A stretch of DNA of 64,000 nt from an uncultured Kordiimonas sp. (GCA_947503575.1 CANNDZ010000001.1:434001-498000); one strand, 5' to 3'. Numbered from the stretch's first letter, positions 34,124 through 44,814 are shown. A program made the numbers and translations. Notes: a model not told the origin generated them from the sequence alone.

Positions 34124-36519
34124 AATTTTCCCTAAGCTGGCTGAAAACCTATCTGGATACGGAAGCCTCCGTAGATGAAATCGTCAAAACCCTGAACGCC
34201 ATCGGGCTTGAGGTCGACACGGTTGAAAACCCCGCCGACAGGCTTGCGCCCTTCACGGTGGCAGAGGTGCTGGCTGCGGAAAAACACCCGGACGCCGATA
34301 AGCTGAAGGTATGCCGCGTGTCTGACGGCGAACGCGAAATGCAGATTGTTTGCGGGGCGCCAAACGCGCGCGCCGGCATCAAGGTGGTTCTGGGGCAACC
34401 TGGTGACTATGTGCCCGGCATTGATGTAACGCTCAAAAAAGCGACCATCCGCGGCCTCGAATCAAACGGTATGATGTGTTCCTATCGGGAACTGGAACTG
34501 GGCGATGACCATGATGGCATCATCGAGCTTGATGAGGACGCGGTTGTTGGTCAGTCGTTTGTAGAGCACGCAAAGCTTGATGATCCGGTTGTTGATATCG
34601 AGATCACGCCAAACCGGCAGGACTGTCTGGGCGTGTATGGTATTGCGCGCGATCTGGCGGCGGCTGGCCTGGGTACACTGAAACCACGCGACGACGTAAA
34701 AGTGGAAGGCTCTTTCGATAGCGATGTTACTGTGTCGATTGATGAAACACTTCAGGAAAATAGTGCTTGCTCTGTGTTTTTCGGTCGTAAGTTTACTGGC
34801 GTAAAAAACGGCTCGAGCCCCAAATGGTTGCAGGACCGACTGACATCCATCGGCCTGCGTCCGATCTCTGCGCTTGTGGACATTACCAATTTCATCACAC
34901 ACGATCTGGGGCGCCCGCTGCATGTGTATGATGCCGCGAAGCTGACTGGTAACATCCGGGTGCGTGAAGCAGAAGCCGGTGAGACGTTCCTCGCGCTTGA
35001 TGACAAGGAATACACCACTGTTGGCGGCGAAACCATGATCGCTGACGATGCTGGTGTGCTTGGCTTCGGCGGTATCATTGGCGGTGACGCGTCCGGTTGC
35101 CAGTTTGACACAACGGATGTTGTGCTTGAGTGCGCGTTGTTTGATCGCATTAAAACCGCCGAAACCGGTCGGGCGCATGGCATTAATTCCGATGCTCGCT
35201 ACCGGTTCGAGCGCGGTGTTGATGCCCTGTTTGCGCAAACCGGTTTTGAAATTGCGAGCCAGATGATCATTGACCTTTGCGGCGGGACGCCGAGCCATGC
35301 CTTTTCTGCTGGTGCGGTACCGGCATGGGATAAGGTAGTGACCTTCAGGCCAGACCGTGTGCGCACGCTGGGCGGGCTTGATCTATCAGCCGCAGACTGT
35401 GCGGCTATCCTTGAGAAGCTTGGTTTCCATGTGTCCGGCGAGGGATCTTTCAGTGTGAAAGTGCCAAGTTGGCGCGTTGATATTGATGGTGAAGCCGACC
35501 TTGTGGAAGAGGTTTTGCGTATTCAGGGGTATGACGATATTCCCTCCGCGCAACTGCCTGCCACAGACCACAAAGCGGGCACGACCTTGAGCCCGCGCCA
35601 GAAGCGGGCACGCGCAGTAAAACGCCGGCTGGCTGGTGTAGGTCTGCACGAAGTTATGACCTGGTCTTTCATGGGTCGCGAGCACGCGGCGGTGTTTGGT
35701 GGCGATGACGACAGCATGGTTGTGGATAATCCGATCTCCAGTGAATTGGATTATATGCGCCCCAGCATTTTGCCCAATCTGATGCAGGCGGCGCAGCGCA
35801 ATAAGGATCGCGGTCAGGCAGGCATTGCCTTGTTTGAAGTGGGACCTGTATATGCCAATGATACCGAAACCGGCCAAAGCCTTGTGGCTGCTGGGTTGCG
35901 CGCGGGCGCAAATGGCAACCGTCATTGGTCGCGCGCCCAGGCATCTGTTGATGTGTTTGACGCCAAACGTGATGCGCTTGCCGCCTTGGAGGCTGCGGGC
36001 GCGCCGGTGGCGAATCTGCAAGTGTTTACCGAGTCGGCAAGCTGGTATCATCCGGGGCGCTCTGGAACATTACGGTTGGGGCCAAAAAACATTCTGGCAA
36101 GCTTTGGCGAACTGCATCCAGCAGCCTTGAAGGCGATGGATGTGGATGGCCCTATGGTCGGCTTTGAGGTGAACCTGGATGCGATACCGGGGCGTGCCAA
36201 AAAATCGGCAACCAAGGGTGCGCTTTCGCTGTCGAACCTACAGTCTGTGGAGCGGGATTTTGCGTTCCTGATTGACCGTGATGTTGCGGTTGCTGATTTG
36301 TTACGGGCGGCGAAGGGTGCAGATAAAGCCCAAATTGCGGCCGTATCGGTCTTTGATGTTTACGAAGGCAAGGGTGTCCCCGAGGGGCAGCGTTCGGTCG
36401 CGATTTCAGCTGTTTTTGAACCCAAGGACGAAACCTTCTCGGATGAACAGATTGAAGCCTTGTCCCAGAAAATCTGTGCGGCAGCCCACAAGGCTGTTGG
36501 GGCCATATTGCGGTCTTAA
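34120..36519 (+). CDS. pheT: Phenylalanyl-tRNA synthetase beta subunit
   Basis: A 799-residue subunit of the alpha2-beta2 enzyme. In order it carries an N-terminal tRNA-binding OB domain ([20 protein letters not shown], about residues 45-150), the B3/B4 editing domain ([21 protein letters not shown] region, roughly 210-380), B5, the catalytic-like core ([14 protein letters not shown]), and a C-terminal anticodon-binding domain ending about residue 795 ([19 protein letters not shown]). Length and order match family norms. Confidence 0.97.
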   Translation: MKFSLSWLKTYLDTEASVDEIVKTLNAIGLEVDTVENPADRLAPFTVAEVLAAEKHPDADKLKVCRVSDGEREMQIVCGAPNARAGIKVVLGQPGDYVPGIDVTLKKATIRGLESNGMMCSYRELELGDDHDGIIELDEDAVVGQSFVEHAKLDDPVVDIEITPNRQDCLGVYGIARDLAAAGLGTLKPRDDVKVEGSFDSDVTVSIDETLQENSACSVFFGRKFTGVKNGSSPKWLQDRLTSIGLRPISALVDITNFITHDLGRPLHVYDAAKLTGNIRVREAEAGETFLALDDKEYTTVGGETMIADDAGVLGFGGIIGGDASGCQFDTTDVVLECALFDRIKTAETGRAHGINSDARYRFERGVDALFAQTGFEIASQMIIDLCGGTPSHAFSAGAVPAWDKVVTFRPDRVRTLGGLDLSAADCAAILEKLGFHVSGEGSFSVKVPSWRVDIDGEADLVEEVLRIQGYDDIPSAQLPATDHKAGTTLSPRQKRARAVKRRLAGVGLHEVMTWSFMGREHAAVFGGDDDSMVVDNPISSELDYMRPSILPNLMQAAQRNKDRGQAGIALFEVGPVYANDTETGQSLVAAGLRAGANGNRHWSRAQASVDVFDAKRDALAALEAAGAPVANLQVFTESASWYHPGRSGTLRLGPKNILASFGELHPAALKAMDVDGPMVGFEVNLDAIPGRAKKSATKGALSLSNLQSVERDFAFLIDRDVAVADLLRAAKGADKAQIAAVSVFDVYEGKGVPEGQRSVAISAVFEPKDETFSDEQIEALSQKICAAAHKAVGAILRS

Positions 36520-36631
36520 CACGAAGGTCCGTTAAGGAAATTAAAAGGTTTGTGCCTTGTAATAGGGCGCGATTCGGTTGATTTTAACCGATACGTGAGA
36601 GGTATGGCGCGGGGGGTCGCGTCAGTTAAGA

Positions 36632-37642
36632 GTGTGGATTCTGGATTTGCCTGCTAAGTCCAAAAATAACGCACAAGCAAAAATGCCGCTTGGACTGCGC
36701 CTAAAGGCGTGGTGGGAAGGCTATGACCCGGATGACATTAAAAAGCGCATCCAGGAAAGGGATACCTCTGCCCAACCGATCGTTGAAGAGCCTGCCGAAC
36801 AGCCGAAAAAGCAGGTTCCCTCTGCAGACACTATTGACCCATGGGACGAAGAAACCATTGATATTGCGCAATATATCTGGGGCAAGGGCTTTTGCGGACC
36901 CGGTGGCCCGGAATATATCGTTGCGCTTTCCAAACTTCTGGCTCTTAGCCCCGAGATGTCGATGCTCCAGCTTGGTGCTGGCATTGGCGGTCCTGCACGC
37001 GTGCTGGCGGACAGGTTTGGGGTTTGGATAACCGGGTACGAGGCGTCGGAAAGCCTCGTCGAAAAAGGTAACAAGCTCTCCAAAATGTCCGGCATGGAGA
37101 AGAAAGCCGCCCTGGAATATTACGACCCCGAAAATGTTGAAAGTTTTGGACGCAAATTTGACCGCGCCCTCTCTAAGGAAGCGTTGTTTGCTATTCAAAA
37201 CAAAAACAATATCATCGCGAACATTGAAGATAAGCTGAAGCCCGGCGGTCTGTTCCTGATGACCGAATATGTCCTTGGGTCCGACGCTGTTGTCGGCAAG
37301 GACCGCTATAAAGAATGGATGGTGGGCGAACGTATGCACCCTTATCCAATTCTGGCTGACGAACTGGTCGATATGGTGAAGGCAAACCGTTTGCAAGTGC
37401 GCGTGTCAGAAGACATTTCCATGCAATATATAGAGATGATCAATCAGGCATGGTCCGGAGCCGATGAGGTTGCCGCCAAGCTTGCGCGCCAAGATGACGG
37501 CACTCAGAAAATACAAACCCTGATGCGGGAAGCAGAGTTCTGGACCCGACGCAAAAAACTGCTGGAAAGCGGCGACCTGAAAATGTGGCGGATTGTTGCG
37601 AACAAAAAGTCTTCCGGTCCGTCAATGATGTCCGACTGGTAA
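36632..37642 (+). CDS. SAM-dependent methyltransferase
   Basis: A 336-residue protein. An N-terminal variable region (about 1-75, charged) precedes a class I methyltransferase core with the Gly-rich motif MLQLGAGIGGPARVLA, the acidic ITGYEASESLV, and the motif-III-like KPGGLFLMTEYV. The substrate cannot be read from sequence. Translation probably begins at GTG 36632; a TTG five codons on and an ATG at 36683 are possible, and none has a strong ribosome-binding site. It follows pheT after 112 bases with no terminator, so could be read through. Confidence 0.8.
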   Translation: MWILDLPAKSKNNAQAKMPLGLRLKAWWEGYDPDDIKKRIQERDTSAQPIVEEPAEQPKKQVPSADTIDPWDEETIDIAQYIWGKGFCGPGGPEYIVALSKLLALSPEMSMLQLGAGIGGPARVLADRFGVWITGYEASESLVEKGNKLSKMSGMEKKAALEYYDPENVESFGRKFDRALSKEALFAIQNKNNIIANIEDKLKPGGLFLMTEYVLGSDAVVGKDRYKEWMVGERMHPYPILADELVDMVKANRLQVRVSEDISMQYIEMINQAWSGADEVAAKLARQDDGTQKIQTLMREAEFWTRRKKLLESGDLKMWRIVANKKSSGPSMMSDW

Positions 37643-37658
37643 CCGTGCCCTGATGGCG

Positions 37659-38531
37659 TTATCCGCGCCGCGACAGCCATATTCCACCCAGTATCAAGAC
37701 ACCACCTGCGATATGCAGCGGGCCCAAGGCTTCGGCAAAAATGACCCATGCCAAAATGGCGGCAACAACGGGCTGTATCAGCAAACCAACGGCACCAACT
37801 GCGGCTGGAATATGGGCAAGACCATAGACAATCAGTCCTTGTCCCAGCACATGCGTAATCAGCGCCAGGCCGATCAAGGGCAGCCAGCCTTCTGCTTCTG
37901 TCGGCACAAAAGCACCCTCCGAGAGCAACGCCGCAGGCAATAACAACACCGCAGATACAACCGCTGATCCAAACATCAGCACCGACGTCGGAACCCGAGA
38001 CCGGGTTTTGGCCGCCGTAATCATATAACCAGTTAAGGCAAGTGATGTCATCAAGCCCAGAAAGTCGCCAAAAAGATACTCGGGTCTTAAAGCCGCGTTT
38101 TGACCCACCAGCGATGCTGCCCCTAACAGTGCGAGCGTCAATCCGGCTAAAAATATTTTTGAAACCCGTTCCCGAAACAGAATAAACCCGGCCACCACGG
38201 TAAAAACTGATGCCAGATTGGCCAGAAGCGTCGCGTTGGCAACGGTGGTTTGGTCAACGGCCCAGTGCCAGAAAAACAGATCAACCGCAAACCAGAACCC
38301 AACCAGAAAAACCAGCCGCCAGTCTGCGCGTGACAGGGTGGCCATTTGCTGCTGCAAAGAAGGGGTGATCAACACCATCGTCAGAAACACCGGCACGCTC
38401 AGGGCCATCCGCCAAAAGGCTGCGGCAGACGGCGCCACCGGTGACAGGCGCATGAAAATCGCGGCAGAGCCGATGGCAATACCACCCAGCAGAATTGCTG
38501 AAATACCCAAGCTTGTGCCACTGGCCCGCAT
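37659..38531 (-). CDS. EamA/DMT-superfamily transporter
   Basis: A 290-residue inner-membrane protein of about ten helices in two EamA repeats. Repeat 1 contains SAAIFMRLSPVAPSAAAFWR and VANATLLANLASVFTVVAGF; repeat 2 contains IGLALITHVLGQGLIVYGLA and PVVAAILAWVIFAEALGP. These are the usual metabolite-exporter signatures. Substrate unknown. It converges on the methyltransferase gene and is divergent from acs. Confidence 0.9.
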   Translation of the reverse strand: MRASGTSLGISAILLGGIAIGSAAIFMRLSPVAPSAAAFWRMALSVPVFLTMVLITPSLQQQMATLSRADWRLVFLVGFWFAVDLFFWHWAVDQTTVANATLLANLASVFTVVAGFILFRERVSKIFLAGLTLALLGAASLVGQNAALRPEYLFGDFLGLMTSLALTGYMITAAKTRSRVPTSVLMFGSAVVSAVLLLPAALLSEGAFVPTEAEGWLPLIGLALITHVLGQGLIVYGLAHIPAAVGAVGLLIQPVVAAILAWVIFAEALGPLHIAGGVLILGGIWLSRRG

Positions 38532-38578
38532 ACTGTCGCTTTCTGTAACTGGGTCGACGGAAAGTAATCGTTGGAGGA

Positions 38579-38607
38579 TTGACCTTAGGCGATATCATGT
38601 CTGATAC
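38579..38607 (+). promoter_or_regulatory. Candidate promoter of acs
   Basis: TTGACC (38579-38584) and TGATAC (38602-38607) are 17 bases apart and lie about 83 bases before the acs start, in the divergent gap with the EamA gene. Confidence 0.4.
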
Positions 38608-38689
38608 TTGCACACAATGTGGGGGAGATGTAGCAGCGTGAATGCCCGCTATCGAATGCGCCCAGACCAGAACCAAAAGGAAGGCCTTT

Positions 38690-40627
38690 ATGACGGATAG
38701 TCAGACGTTCCCAGTGCCAGACAGTGCCGCCCAAAACACCCTATGCAACGACGAAAAATATCAAGCGCTGTACGCCCGGTCGGTCAACGACCCAGACGGT
38801 TTTTGGCGAGAACACGCTGCGCGCATTGACTGGATGCGGCCCTTTACCAAAGTGAAAAATACGTCTTTTGAAGGCGACGTCAGCATCAAATGGTTTGAAG
38901 ACGGCACCTTGAACGCCTGTGTGAACTGTGTGGACCGGCACTTGCCGCACAAGGCCAATGATGTTGCGCTGATCTGGGAAGGGGACGATCCTTCTGTGTC
39001 TGCTGATATCACTTACCGGGAACTCTATGACAATGTGTGCCAGCTTGCTGGTGGCTTGCGTGCGCGCGGCGTCAAAAAAGGTGACCGCGTCACCATTTAC
39101 ATGCCCATGGTGCCAGAGGCCGTTTATGCCATGCTGGCGTGTGCCCGCATAGGGGCTGTGCACAGCGTTGTGTTTGGCGGGTTTTCGCCGGACGCGTTGG
39201 CAGGCCGTATTCTGGATTGTGCCTCTACAACTGTGATTACGGCCGATGAGGGTTTGCGCGGTGCAAAAGCAATACCGCTGAAGGCCAACGTGGATAAAGC
39301 GCTAACCAAATGTCCGGATGTGGATACTGTTATTACCCTCAAACGCACGGGCGGCAGCATAGACTGGGTTGAAGGTCGCGATGTTTGGTATCATGACCTA
39401 ACGGCAAACCAGCCGACCGACTGCGCGCCAGAGGAAATGGCAGCAGAAGACCCGCTTTTCATCTTGTATACCTCTGGCTCTACGGGCAAACCCAAAGGCG
39501 TGTTGCACACCACGGGCGGCTACATGGTCTGGACCTCCATGACCCATGAATATGTGTTTGATTATAAACCCGGCGAGATTTACTGGTGCACAGCTGACGT
39601 TGGTTGGGTTACAGGACACAGCTATATCGTCTATGGCCCCCTTGCCAACGGTGCAACCAGCCTGGTGTTTGAAGGCGTGCCCACATACCCGGATGCAGGC
39701 CGGTTCTGGCAGGTTTGCGAAAAGCACAAGGTTAATATTTTTTATACCGCGCCAACAGCGATCAGGGCGCTTGAGCGTTTCGGCGACGAACCCGTCAAAA
39801 AGCATGACCGGTCTTCCATCCGCTTGCTGGGCTCTGTCGGAGAGCCAATCAACCCTGAAGCCTGGTTATGGTATCACCGTGTGGTTGGTGATGGCCGGTG
39901 TCCGATAGTTGACACATGGTGGCAAACCGAGACGGGCGGCGTGATGATTGCTCCGTTGCCAGGGGCAACGCCGCTGAAGCCCGGTTCCGCGACCCGGCCC
40001 TTTTTTGGGGTTCAACCTGCCCTTGTGGACGGCGAGGGCAGTTTCCTTGACGGGGCTGCTTCTGGCAATCTGGTGATAACCGATAGCTGGCCAGGGCAGA
40101 TGCGTACCGTTTACGGCGACCATGATCGCTTCATCCAAACCTATTTCAGCACCTACAAAGGCTTCTACTTCACCGGGGATGGCTGCCGCCGTGATGAAGA
40201 TGGTTATTACTGGATTACCGGGCGTGTTGACGATGTGATCAATGTATCCGGTCACCGGATTGGTACAGCAGAAATTGAAGCCGCCCTTGATGCACACCCA
40301 GATGTCAGTGAAGCCGCCGTTGTCGGCTACCCACATGACATTAAGGGCCAGGGGATATATGCGTTTGTTACCTCTCCGCTGGGTGTGGAGCCGGATGAAA
40401 CTCTGCGGCGGGCTCTTGTCCAGTGGGTACGCAAGGAAATTGGCCCTGTTGCAACGCCGGACCTGATCCAATTTGCACCAGGGTTGCCGAAAACCCGGTC
40501 TGGCAAAATTATGCGGCGTATTTTGCGCAAGATCGCAGAAAATGAATTTGGCAATTTGGGCGATACATCAACACTGGCGGAACCAGCCGTGGTTGATGAT
40601 CTGGTTGAAAACCGTCTGAACCGTTAA
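38690..40627 (+). CDS. acs: Acetyl-CoA synthetase
   Basis: A 645-residue AMP-forming ligase converting acetate, ATP and CoA to acetyl-CoA. Motifs are the phosphate-binding [27 protein letters not shown], the adenine-binding [30 protein letters not shown] at the domain hinge, and the acetylation-site segment [16 protein letters not shown] near the C-terminus, whose Lys is the regulatory target in other bacteria. Length is standard. ATG 38690 follows AGGAAGG; the frame extends 48 bases upstream without a site. Confidence 0.97.
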   Translation: MTDSQTFPVPDSAAQNTLCNDEKYQALYARSVNDPDGFWREHAARIDWMRPFTKVKNTSFEGDVSIKWFEDGTLNACVNCVDRHLPHKANDVALIWEGDDPSVSADITYRELYDNVCQLAGGLRARGVKKGDRVTIYMPMVPEAVYAMLACARIGAVHSVVFGGFSPDALAGRILDCASTTVITADEGLRGAKAIPLKANVDKALTKCPDVDTVITLKRTGGSIDWVEGRDVWYHDLTANQPTDCAPEEMAAEDPLFILYTSGSTGKPKGVLHTTGGYMVWTSMTHEYVFDYKPGEIYWCTADVGWVTGHSYIVYGPLANGATSLVFEGVPTYPDAGRFWQVCEKHKVNIFYTAPTAIRALERFGDEPVKKHDRSSIRLLGSVGEPINPEAWLWYHRVVGDGRCPIVDTWWQTETGGVMIAPLPGATPLKPGSATRPFFGVQPALVDGEGSFLDGAASGNLVITDSWPGQMRTVYGDHDRFIQTYFSTYKGFYFTGDGCRRDEDGYYWITGRVDDVINVSGHRIGTAEIEAALDAHPDVSEAAVVGYPHDIKGQGIYAFVTSPLGVEPDETLRRALVQWVRKEIGPVATPDLIQFAPGLPKTRSGKIMRRILRKIAENEFGNLGDTSTLAEPAVVDDLVENRLNR

Positions 40628-40749
40628 GCTTGCGGGCTTATGGGCCAAAAGAAGCAAGTATGAAGGTGGGGCGTCATATTTGTGTCACGGCCTAAGGCCA
40701 TGGTTGCAAAACGCAGACATATTTTGCGTGAAACGGCTAAAGGGTTTTG

Positions 40750-41274
40750 ATGAAGACATTATATTTTTTACGGCATGCCAAATCAGACTGGAGCGATTAT
40801 TCCCTGTCTGATCATGAGCGGCCACTGAATGCCCGGGGCCGCCGCGCCTGCATCAAAATGGGCCGTGAGATGCACCGCTTGGCGGTCGCCCCTGATATGG
40901 CTTTATGTTCAACCGCGACACGCGCCCAGGAAACGCTTGAGCGGGTCATGTCTGCCGGTGATCTTTCATGGCCTGTCACATCTGAAGGCAGCTTGTATGG
41001 CGCCAGTGCTGACCGCATCCTAAGCTTGATCCGCCAACAATCCGACGATCACGACAGTCTCCTTCTTGTTGGTCACAACCCTGGCTTTCATGACCTGGTG
41101 GTTGGACTGTCTGGCTCGGAAGCTGACGAAGGCTTGCTGGCGCGCGCTCTGCGCAAGTTGCCCACGGGTGCGTTCGCGCAAATCAGCTTCTCTGAGAACA
41201 CTTTTCAGACCATTGGTCTGGGCGGGGGACGTTTAGTCCGCTTCCTAAAGCCCAAAGACAAAACCATCGTTTAG
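40750..41274 (+). CDS. sixA: SixA-type histidine phosphatase
   Basis: A 174-residue member of the histidine phosphatase (phosphoglycerate-mutase-like) family. The catalytic RHA motif is LYFLRHAKSDW at residues 4-14, and the second catalytic His is in LLLVGHNPGFHDLV. The short form without a cap matches SixA, which removes phosphate from His residues of phosphotransfer domains. AGGG precedes ATG 40750, and a TTG just before it could also serve. Upstream, about 120 bases separate it from acs. Confidence 0.87.
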   Translation: MKTLYFLRHAKSDWSDYSLSDHERPLNARGRRACIKMGREMHRLAVAPDMALCSTATRAQETLERVMSAGDLSWPVTSEGSLYGASADRILSLIRQQSDDHDSLLLVGHNPGFHDLVVGLSGSEADEGLLARALRKLPTGAFAQISFSENTFQTIGLGGGRLVRFLKPKDKTIV

Positions 41275-41439
41275 TTTCGCCCCAACACAGTTCGTTATAG
41301 GGTAACACCGACAGGCGCTTTCCCTTAGGGGGTTGGTTTTGCCACTACGGTGTCTTTTGGGTATATTGTTTCTGGTCTTGTTTCCTCAGGCGCAAATTGC
41401 GCTGGGGCAAAGCCTTTGAAAGATGTGTATGGAAAAACC

Positions 41440-41928
41440 ATGAAGACACTTATTATCAGGATGCTTGCTTTATATGCTTGTTGTTTGCTCGCCGGGCCAG
41501 CCGTTGCGGACCCATTCGAGATCGTGCTTCAACCATCTGAACTTTTGCAGCAAGGCAATAGCTATCTGGAATCGGGAGAGATTGATAAAGCGAAAAAAGT
41601 GCTCACCCGCGCCTTGAATAGTGATCTGACAGAAAAACAAATGGCAAATGTCCACAACAGCATGTGTGTTGCTCACATTAAAGAAGAAGCTTGGCAGACC
41701 GCTTTGAAGCATTGTGATGCAGCAATCAAAATCGTGCCGACCAATTGGCGGTTTCATAATAACCGCGGCAATGTCTATTTTGGCATGCGCAATTACCGGC
41801 AAGCGATGGAAAACTACCAAAAAGGGCGGAAAATCGCGCCAAAATCACAAACAATCGCTGCCAACATTGAAATGTTGGAAAGCTACCTGAAGCGCGTAAA
41901 ACCCGCCGTTGCATTGGAGCCGACATAG
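41440..41928 (+). CDS. Secreted TPR protein
   Basis: A 162-residue exported protein with a signal peptide (LACCLLAGPAVA-type, ending near residue 22). Two or three TPR units follow: LLQQGNSYLESGEIDKAKKV, VHNSMCVAHIKEEAWQTALK, and RFHNNRGNVYFGMRNYRQAM. Such small TPR proteins act as periplasmic scaffolds. The mature part has two Cys (in SMCVAH and LKHCDA) that could pair. ATG 41440 gives the signal peptide and is chosen for that reason. Confidence 0.8.
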   Translation: MKTLIIRMLALYACCLLAGPAVADPFEIVLQPSELLQQGNSYLESGEIDKAKKVLTRALNSDLTEKQMANVHNSMCVAHIKEEAWQTALKHCDAAIKIVPTNWRFHNNRGNVYFGMRNYRQAMENYQKGRKIAPKSQTIAANIEMLESYLKRVKPAVALEPT

Positions 41929-42041
41929 CCATTGATATCGGGCGTCAGCCTGCTTACCTATTGATAGAAAGAAGACTCGCCACTTTATGTGGCTAAAATG
42001 ATAGCGAGCCAAGGGACATAAAACAGTCAGTTATAAAATAT

Positions 42042-42689
42042 GTGTCAGTCATCATGCTGATGCTGGTCGCGGCCTGTGATGCCGTTGAGCCTGTCCCTGC
42101 CGAGCCAGGGGCGCTTGTTGGCACGCGCGCCAACATCAAAATGCATGGCCAGGATGTGGTAGCAGAAGTGACGCGCGTTCTCGATAAGTTGGTGACAATG
42201 GAATTCCGGGATTGGCGCGGTGGTATTCTGCGCGAAGTTAACCTGTATCGCGGTTTGTTTCCGGTTAGTGGCACGGACCAGGGGCTGAGATACGAATCCG
42301 ATTTTGATGAAAGCGCGCTTGAAGGCCTTTTCCCGCTGCAGAAAGGCAAAAGCATAGGCGTGTCCGGTACAATGTTTTATGTCGATGGCGGCGAGTCAGC
42401 AGATTTTTATACCCATGTGGAAGTTATCGGTGAAAAAACGGTTGATTTGAAAAGCGGCCCGCGCCGTACTTTTGTGGTGCAGTTGGAATGGGAATTTAGC
42501 TGGAACGGCATAACCCGCCGCAAAACCGATACAGTGTATTTTGACCCTGAAAGTTCAATGGTATTGAAATCCGTTGTTCGAGGGCAGAATTTCCAAAACT
42601 ATTGGGTCGTGGTGTCGGTTGACGCACCTGAAAACCCGAACCAGCGGCGTGAACCGCGCAATCGTCGCTCTGGCACGGTAATGATTTAA
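42042..42689 (+). CDS. Putative lipoprotein, start uncertain
   Basis: A roughly 215-residue protein whose N-terminus has a lipobox (LVAAC). It contains no family I recognise. The mature part is beta-rich with Gly and charged residues (WRGGILREVNLYRG, KGKSIGVSGTMFYVDGG), and the end is Arg-rich. The start is a problem: GTG 42042 gives only about 11 residues before the Cys with no positive charge. A better signal sequence (IKQSVIKY then the hydrophobic run) would require initiation at a non-standard AUA near 42018, just after AAGGGA. Confidence 0.65.
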   Translation: MSVIMLMLVAACDAVEPVPAEPGALVGTRANIKMHGQDVVAEVTRVLDKLVTMEFRDWRGGILREVNLYRGLFPVSGTDQGLRYESDFDESALEGLFPLQKGKSIGVSGTMFYVDGGESADFYTHVEVIGEKTVDLKSGPRRTFVVQLEWEFSWNGITRRKTDTVYFDPESSMVLKSVVRGQNFQNYWVVVSVDAPENPNQRREPRNRRSGTVMI

Positions 42690-42709
42690 CCGAAGGCGAT
42701 GAAGCGGGT

Positions 42710-43093
42710 TTAAGCGCTGTATACTGCTCCATCCCGTATGGTCACGGCAATCGCCCGCAAATATTCACCCTTACATGGCCCCTGCAAACATTTCCCGCTG
42801 AGGGGATCAAATGAAGCGCCGTGCGTACGGCACAAAAGGCGCTTTCCCCGCAGGTCGAGAAAGCGGTCATTAAACATGTTCAGTGGTGTTCCGGCATGGG
42901 GGCAGTGATTTAAAAAAACAGCGACATCTTCGTCAATTTTCTGAACAAAAATGCTGGTCCGAAATCGGCCTTCTGTGAAAATAATTTCTTTGCCGCCATG
43001 ATCCGGCAGCTCATTCAGTCGACATAAAAGCGTGCCTTTAGGCGGGGTAGCTTCCAGGTCGGACAGATCCAGCGGTGCAGGGGCGGTTGTCAC
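42710..43093 (-). CDS. Rieske [2Fe-2S] protein
   Basis: A 127-residue soluble ferredoxin-like protein. The two ligand motifs are CPHAG (within FLNHCPHAGTPLN) and CRTHG (within LLCRTHGASFDPLSG), giving the Cys-x-His / Cys-x2-His pattern. There is no membrane anchor, so it resembles Rieske ferredoxins, or subunits of nitrite reductase, rather than the bc1 protein. GTG 43093 shares one base with the TAG of the upstream EVE gene. It is the last gene of the tsaD-gpsA-yciI-EVE operon; its electron partner is unknown. Confidence 0.88.
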   Translation of the reverse strand: MTTAPAPLDLSDLEATPPKGTLLCRLNELPDHGGKEIIFTEGRFRTSIFVQKIDEDVAVFLNHCPHAGTPLNMFNDRFLDLRGKRLLCRTHGASFDPLSGKCLQGPCKGEYLRAIAVTIRDGAVYSA

Positions 43094-43500
43094 TATAGCC
43101 CCGACATCTCGCAGATTTTGCGAAAAGCATCCAGATCAAGCGGCATCACTGACAGCCGAGCCTGACGCACAAGGGGAATGCCTGCCAATGATGGCTCGGC
43201 CTTTATGGCGGTAAGTGTTGCAGGATGGTCTGCTGTTTTTTTTGCGGCAAGATCAACCAGGCAAAACCGGCCTGTTTCGTCGTCCGGGTCCGGGTAAGGG
43301 CCAACAGCCACATGGCACAGGCCAACGACGGCCCGTTCCTTGCCGGAATGATAAAACAGAACCTCGTCGTCAACGGACATGCTGCGCATATTTTTCTGCG
43401 CCTGAAAATTACGCACACCGTCCCACGGTTCTTTTTCGACGCCAAGCTGATCCTGCCAAGACCAGTCACCAGGTTCAGATTTCACGAGCCAATATGCCAT
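43093..43500 (-). CDS. EVE-domain protein
   Basis: A 135-residue protein opening with MAYWLVKSEPGDWSWQDQ, the signature of EVE domains that recognise modified bases or nucleotides. The body contains WDGVRNFQAQKNMRSMSVDD and EVLFYHSGKERAVVGL as expected. ATG 43500 follows AGAGGG; an ATG three bases earlier is equally possible. It starts 11 bases after the YciI stop. Its role here is unknown; the gpsA-yciI-EVE grouping is common in alphaproteobacteria. Confidence 0.93.
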   Translation of the reverse strand: MAYWLVKSEPGDWSWQDQLGVEKEPWDGVRNFQAQKNMRSMSVDDEVLFYHSGKERAVVGLCHVAVGPYPDPDDETGRFCLVDLAAKKTADHPATLTAIKAEPSLAGIPLVRQARLSVMPLDLDAFRKICEMSGL

Positions 43501-43511
43501 CATGCCCTCTT

Positions 43512-43811
43512 TTAGCTGTCGGCGCCCCAACTGCCTGTAACCCTGCGCCAAGGGTGGATATCGACCTGCTCAAAAAGGCCAGCGCTGGCATAAGGGTCAT
43601 TTTCCGCAAAAAGCTGAACCGCTGCTTCGCTTGCTGCATCCACAATCAGCATGCTGCCAATCGGTCCACCGTCTTCGCCCGGCCCTAAAAGTGGCCCGCC
43701 CAACTTTACCCGGTCACCCGCATCGGCCAGATACTCCAGGTGCGCGGGTCGGGTCGCTTGGCGAATGCCGGCGCTGTCTGGTTTGTCGTAGCAAAAAATA
43801 GCGAACAGCAT
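43512..43811 (-). CDS. YciI-like protein
   Basis: A 99-residue ferredoxin-like-fold protein. MLFAIFCYDKPDSAGIRQA, the catalytic-type His of the family in RPAHLEYL, and the segment MLIVDAASEAAVQLFAENDP are clear YciI features. AGGAGA, which overlaps the gpsA stop, precedes ATG 43811. Function in the cell is not known. Confidence 0.92.
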   Translation of the reverse strand: MLFAIFCYDKPDSAGIRQATRPAHLEYLADAGDRVKLGGPLLGPGEDGGPIGSMLIVDAASEAAVQLFAENDPYASAGLFEQVDIHPWRRVTGSWGADS

Positions 43812-43821
43812 CTGGTGTCTC

Positions 43822-44814
43822 CTATTGGGTTTCGTCGGTGAAAGGCCGCGCCAGCAAATCATCCATCACGTCGCGCGCGTCCTTGCCTTCTTTCAAAATA
43901 CGGTACACCGCTTTGGTAATCGGCATATCAAGGTTTTTTTCAAGGGCGATTTTATAAACAATATCAACGGTATGGGCACCTTCTGCGACAGAATTTCGTT
44001 CTGCCATTATCTCGGTGAAAGATTTGCCTTCGCCGATTGCCTTGCCGAGCGACATGTTCCGGGACTGGGTGCTGGAACACGTGAGGATCAGGTCACCGAG
44101 CCCCGACAGCCCCATCAGCGTTTCTGGGCGGGCGCCGTATAAGGCCCCAAAACGGACAACTTCCGCCAGCCCGCGCGTTATAACCGCGGCCCGGGCATTT
44201 TCTCCGGTGCCAAGCCCGGCTGCAACACCCGTTGCAATGGCGAGCACGTTTTTGACCGCTCCGCCAATTTGTGCACCGACAATATCATCGCTTAGGTACG
44301 GCCTGAAAGTTGGCAGGCCAAGGGCATCCATTAGTTTCGTGCCCAATACCGGGTCTTCCGCTGCCAGGGTCACAGCGCACGGCAAGCCGCGCGCCACCTC
44401 AGCAGCAAAGGTCGGTCCGGATAACACACAAACGGGGTGGTTTGGCGCAGCCTCTTCAATGGCAGTGCTCAACAAGCTACCGGTCGCGACCTCAATACCT
44501 TTGGAGCAAATCACCAGCGGGACGCCAGGGCGCAAAAACTCTGCCAGGGATGCAGCCATTGCCCGGGTGAACTGGGCGGGGGCCACCATCAATATGGCAT
44601 CCCGGTCCGCAAGATCCGCCAGCTCGCTTGTTGCTTTCAAGGCAGGGTTCAGCGCCACACCTGGCAAAAACATTGTGTTTTCATGGGAGGTGTTGATCGC
44701 GGCGACAACATCAGTTTCCCGCGCCCACAACAGGGTATCGCGCCCCGCTTGTGTGGCCGCTGCCGCTAAAGCAGTGCCCCAAGCACCGCCCCCAAGAATT
44801 CCGATCTTGTCCAC
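43822..44814 (-). CDS. gpsA: Glycerol-3-phosphate dehydrogenase [NAD(P)+]
   Basis: A 330-residue enzyme reducing dihydroxyacetone phosphate to glycerol-3-phosphate for phospholipid synthesis. The dinucleotide motif IGILGGGAWGTALA is at the N-terminus. Further motifs are VICSKGIEVATG, LSGPTFAAEVARGLP and the catalytic region GGAVKNVLAIATGVAAG, with LMGLSGLGDLILTC after it. GTG 44814 follows GGAGG; a longer frame upstream is not favoured. It follows tsaD by 86 bases and precedes yciI by 10. Confidence 0.96.
   Translation of the reverse strand: MDKIGILGGGAWGTALAAAATQAGRDTLLWARETDVVAAINTSHENTMFLPGVALNPALKATSELADLADRDAILMVAPAQFTRAMAASLAEFLRPGVPLVICSKGIEVATGSLLSTAIEEAAPNHPVCVLSGPTFAAEVARGLPCAVTLAAEDPVLGTKLMDALGLPTFRPYLSDDIVGAQIGGAVKNVLAIATGVAAGLGTGENARAAVITRGLAEVVRFGALYGARPETLMGLSGLGDLILTCSSTQSRNMSLGKAIGEGKSFTEIMAERNSVAEGAHTVDIVYKIALEKNLDMPITKAVYRILKEGKDARDVMDDLLARPFTDETQ

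Noticed and set aside
34462-35298. 278-codon minus-strand frame in pheT
   Set aside because: Shadow of pheT, which has full domain order.
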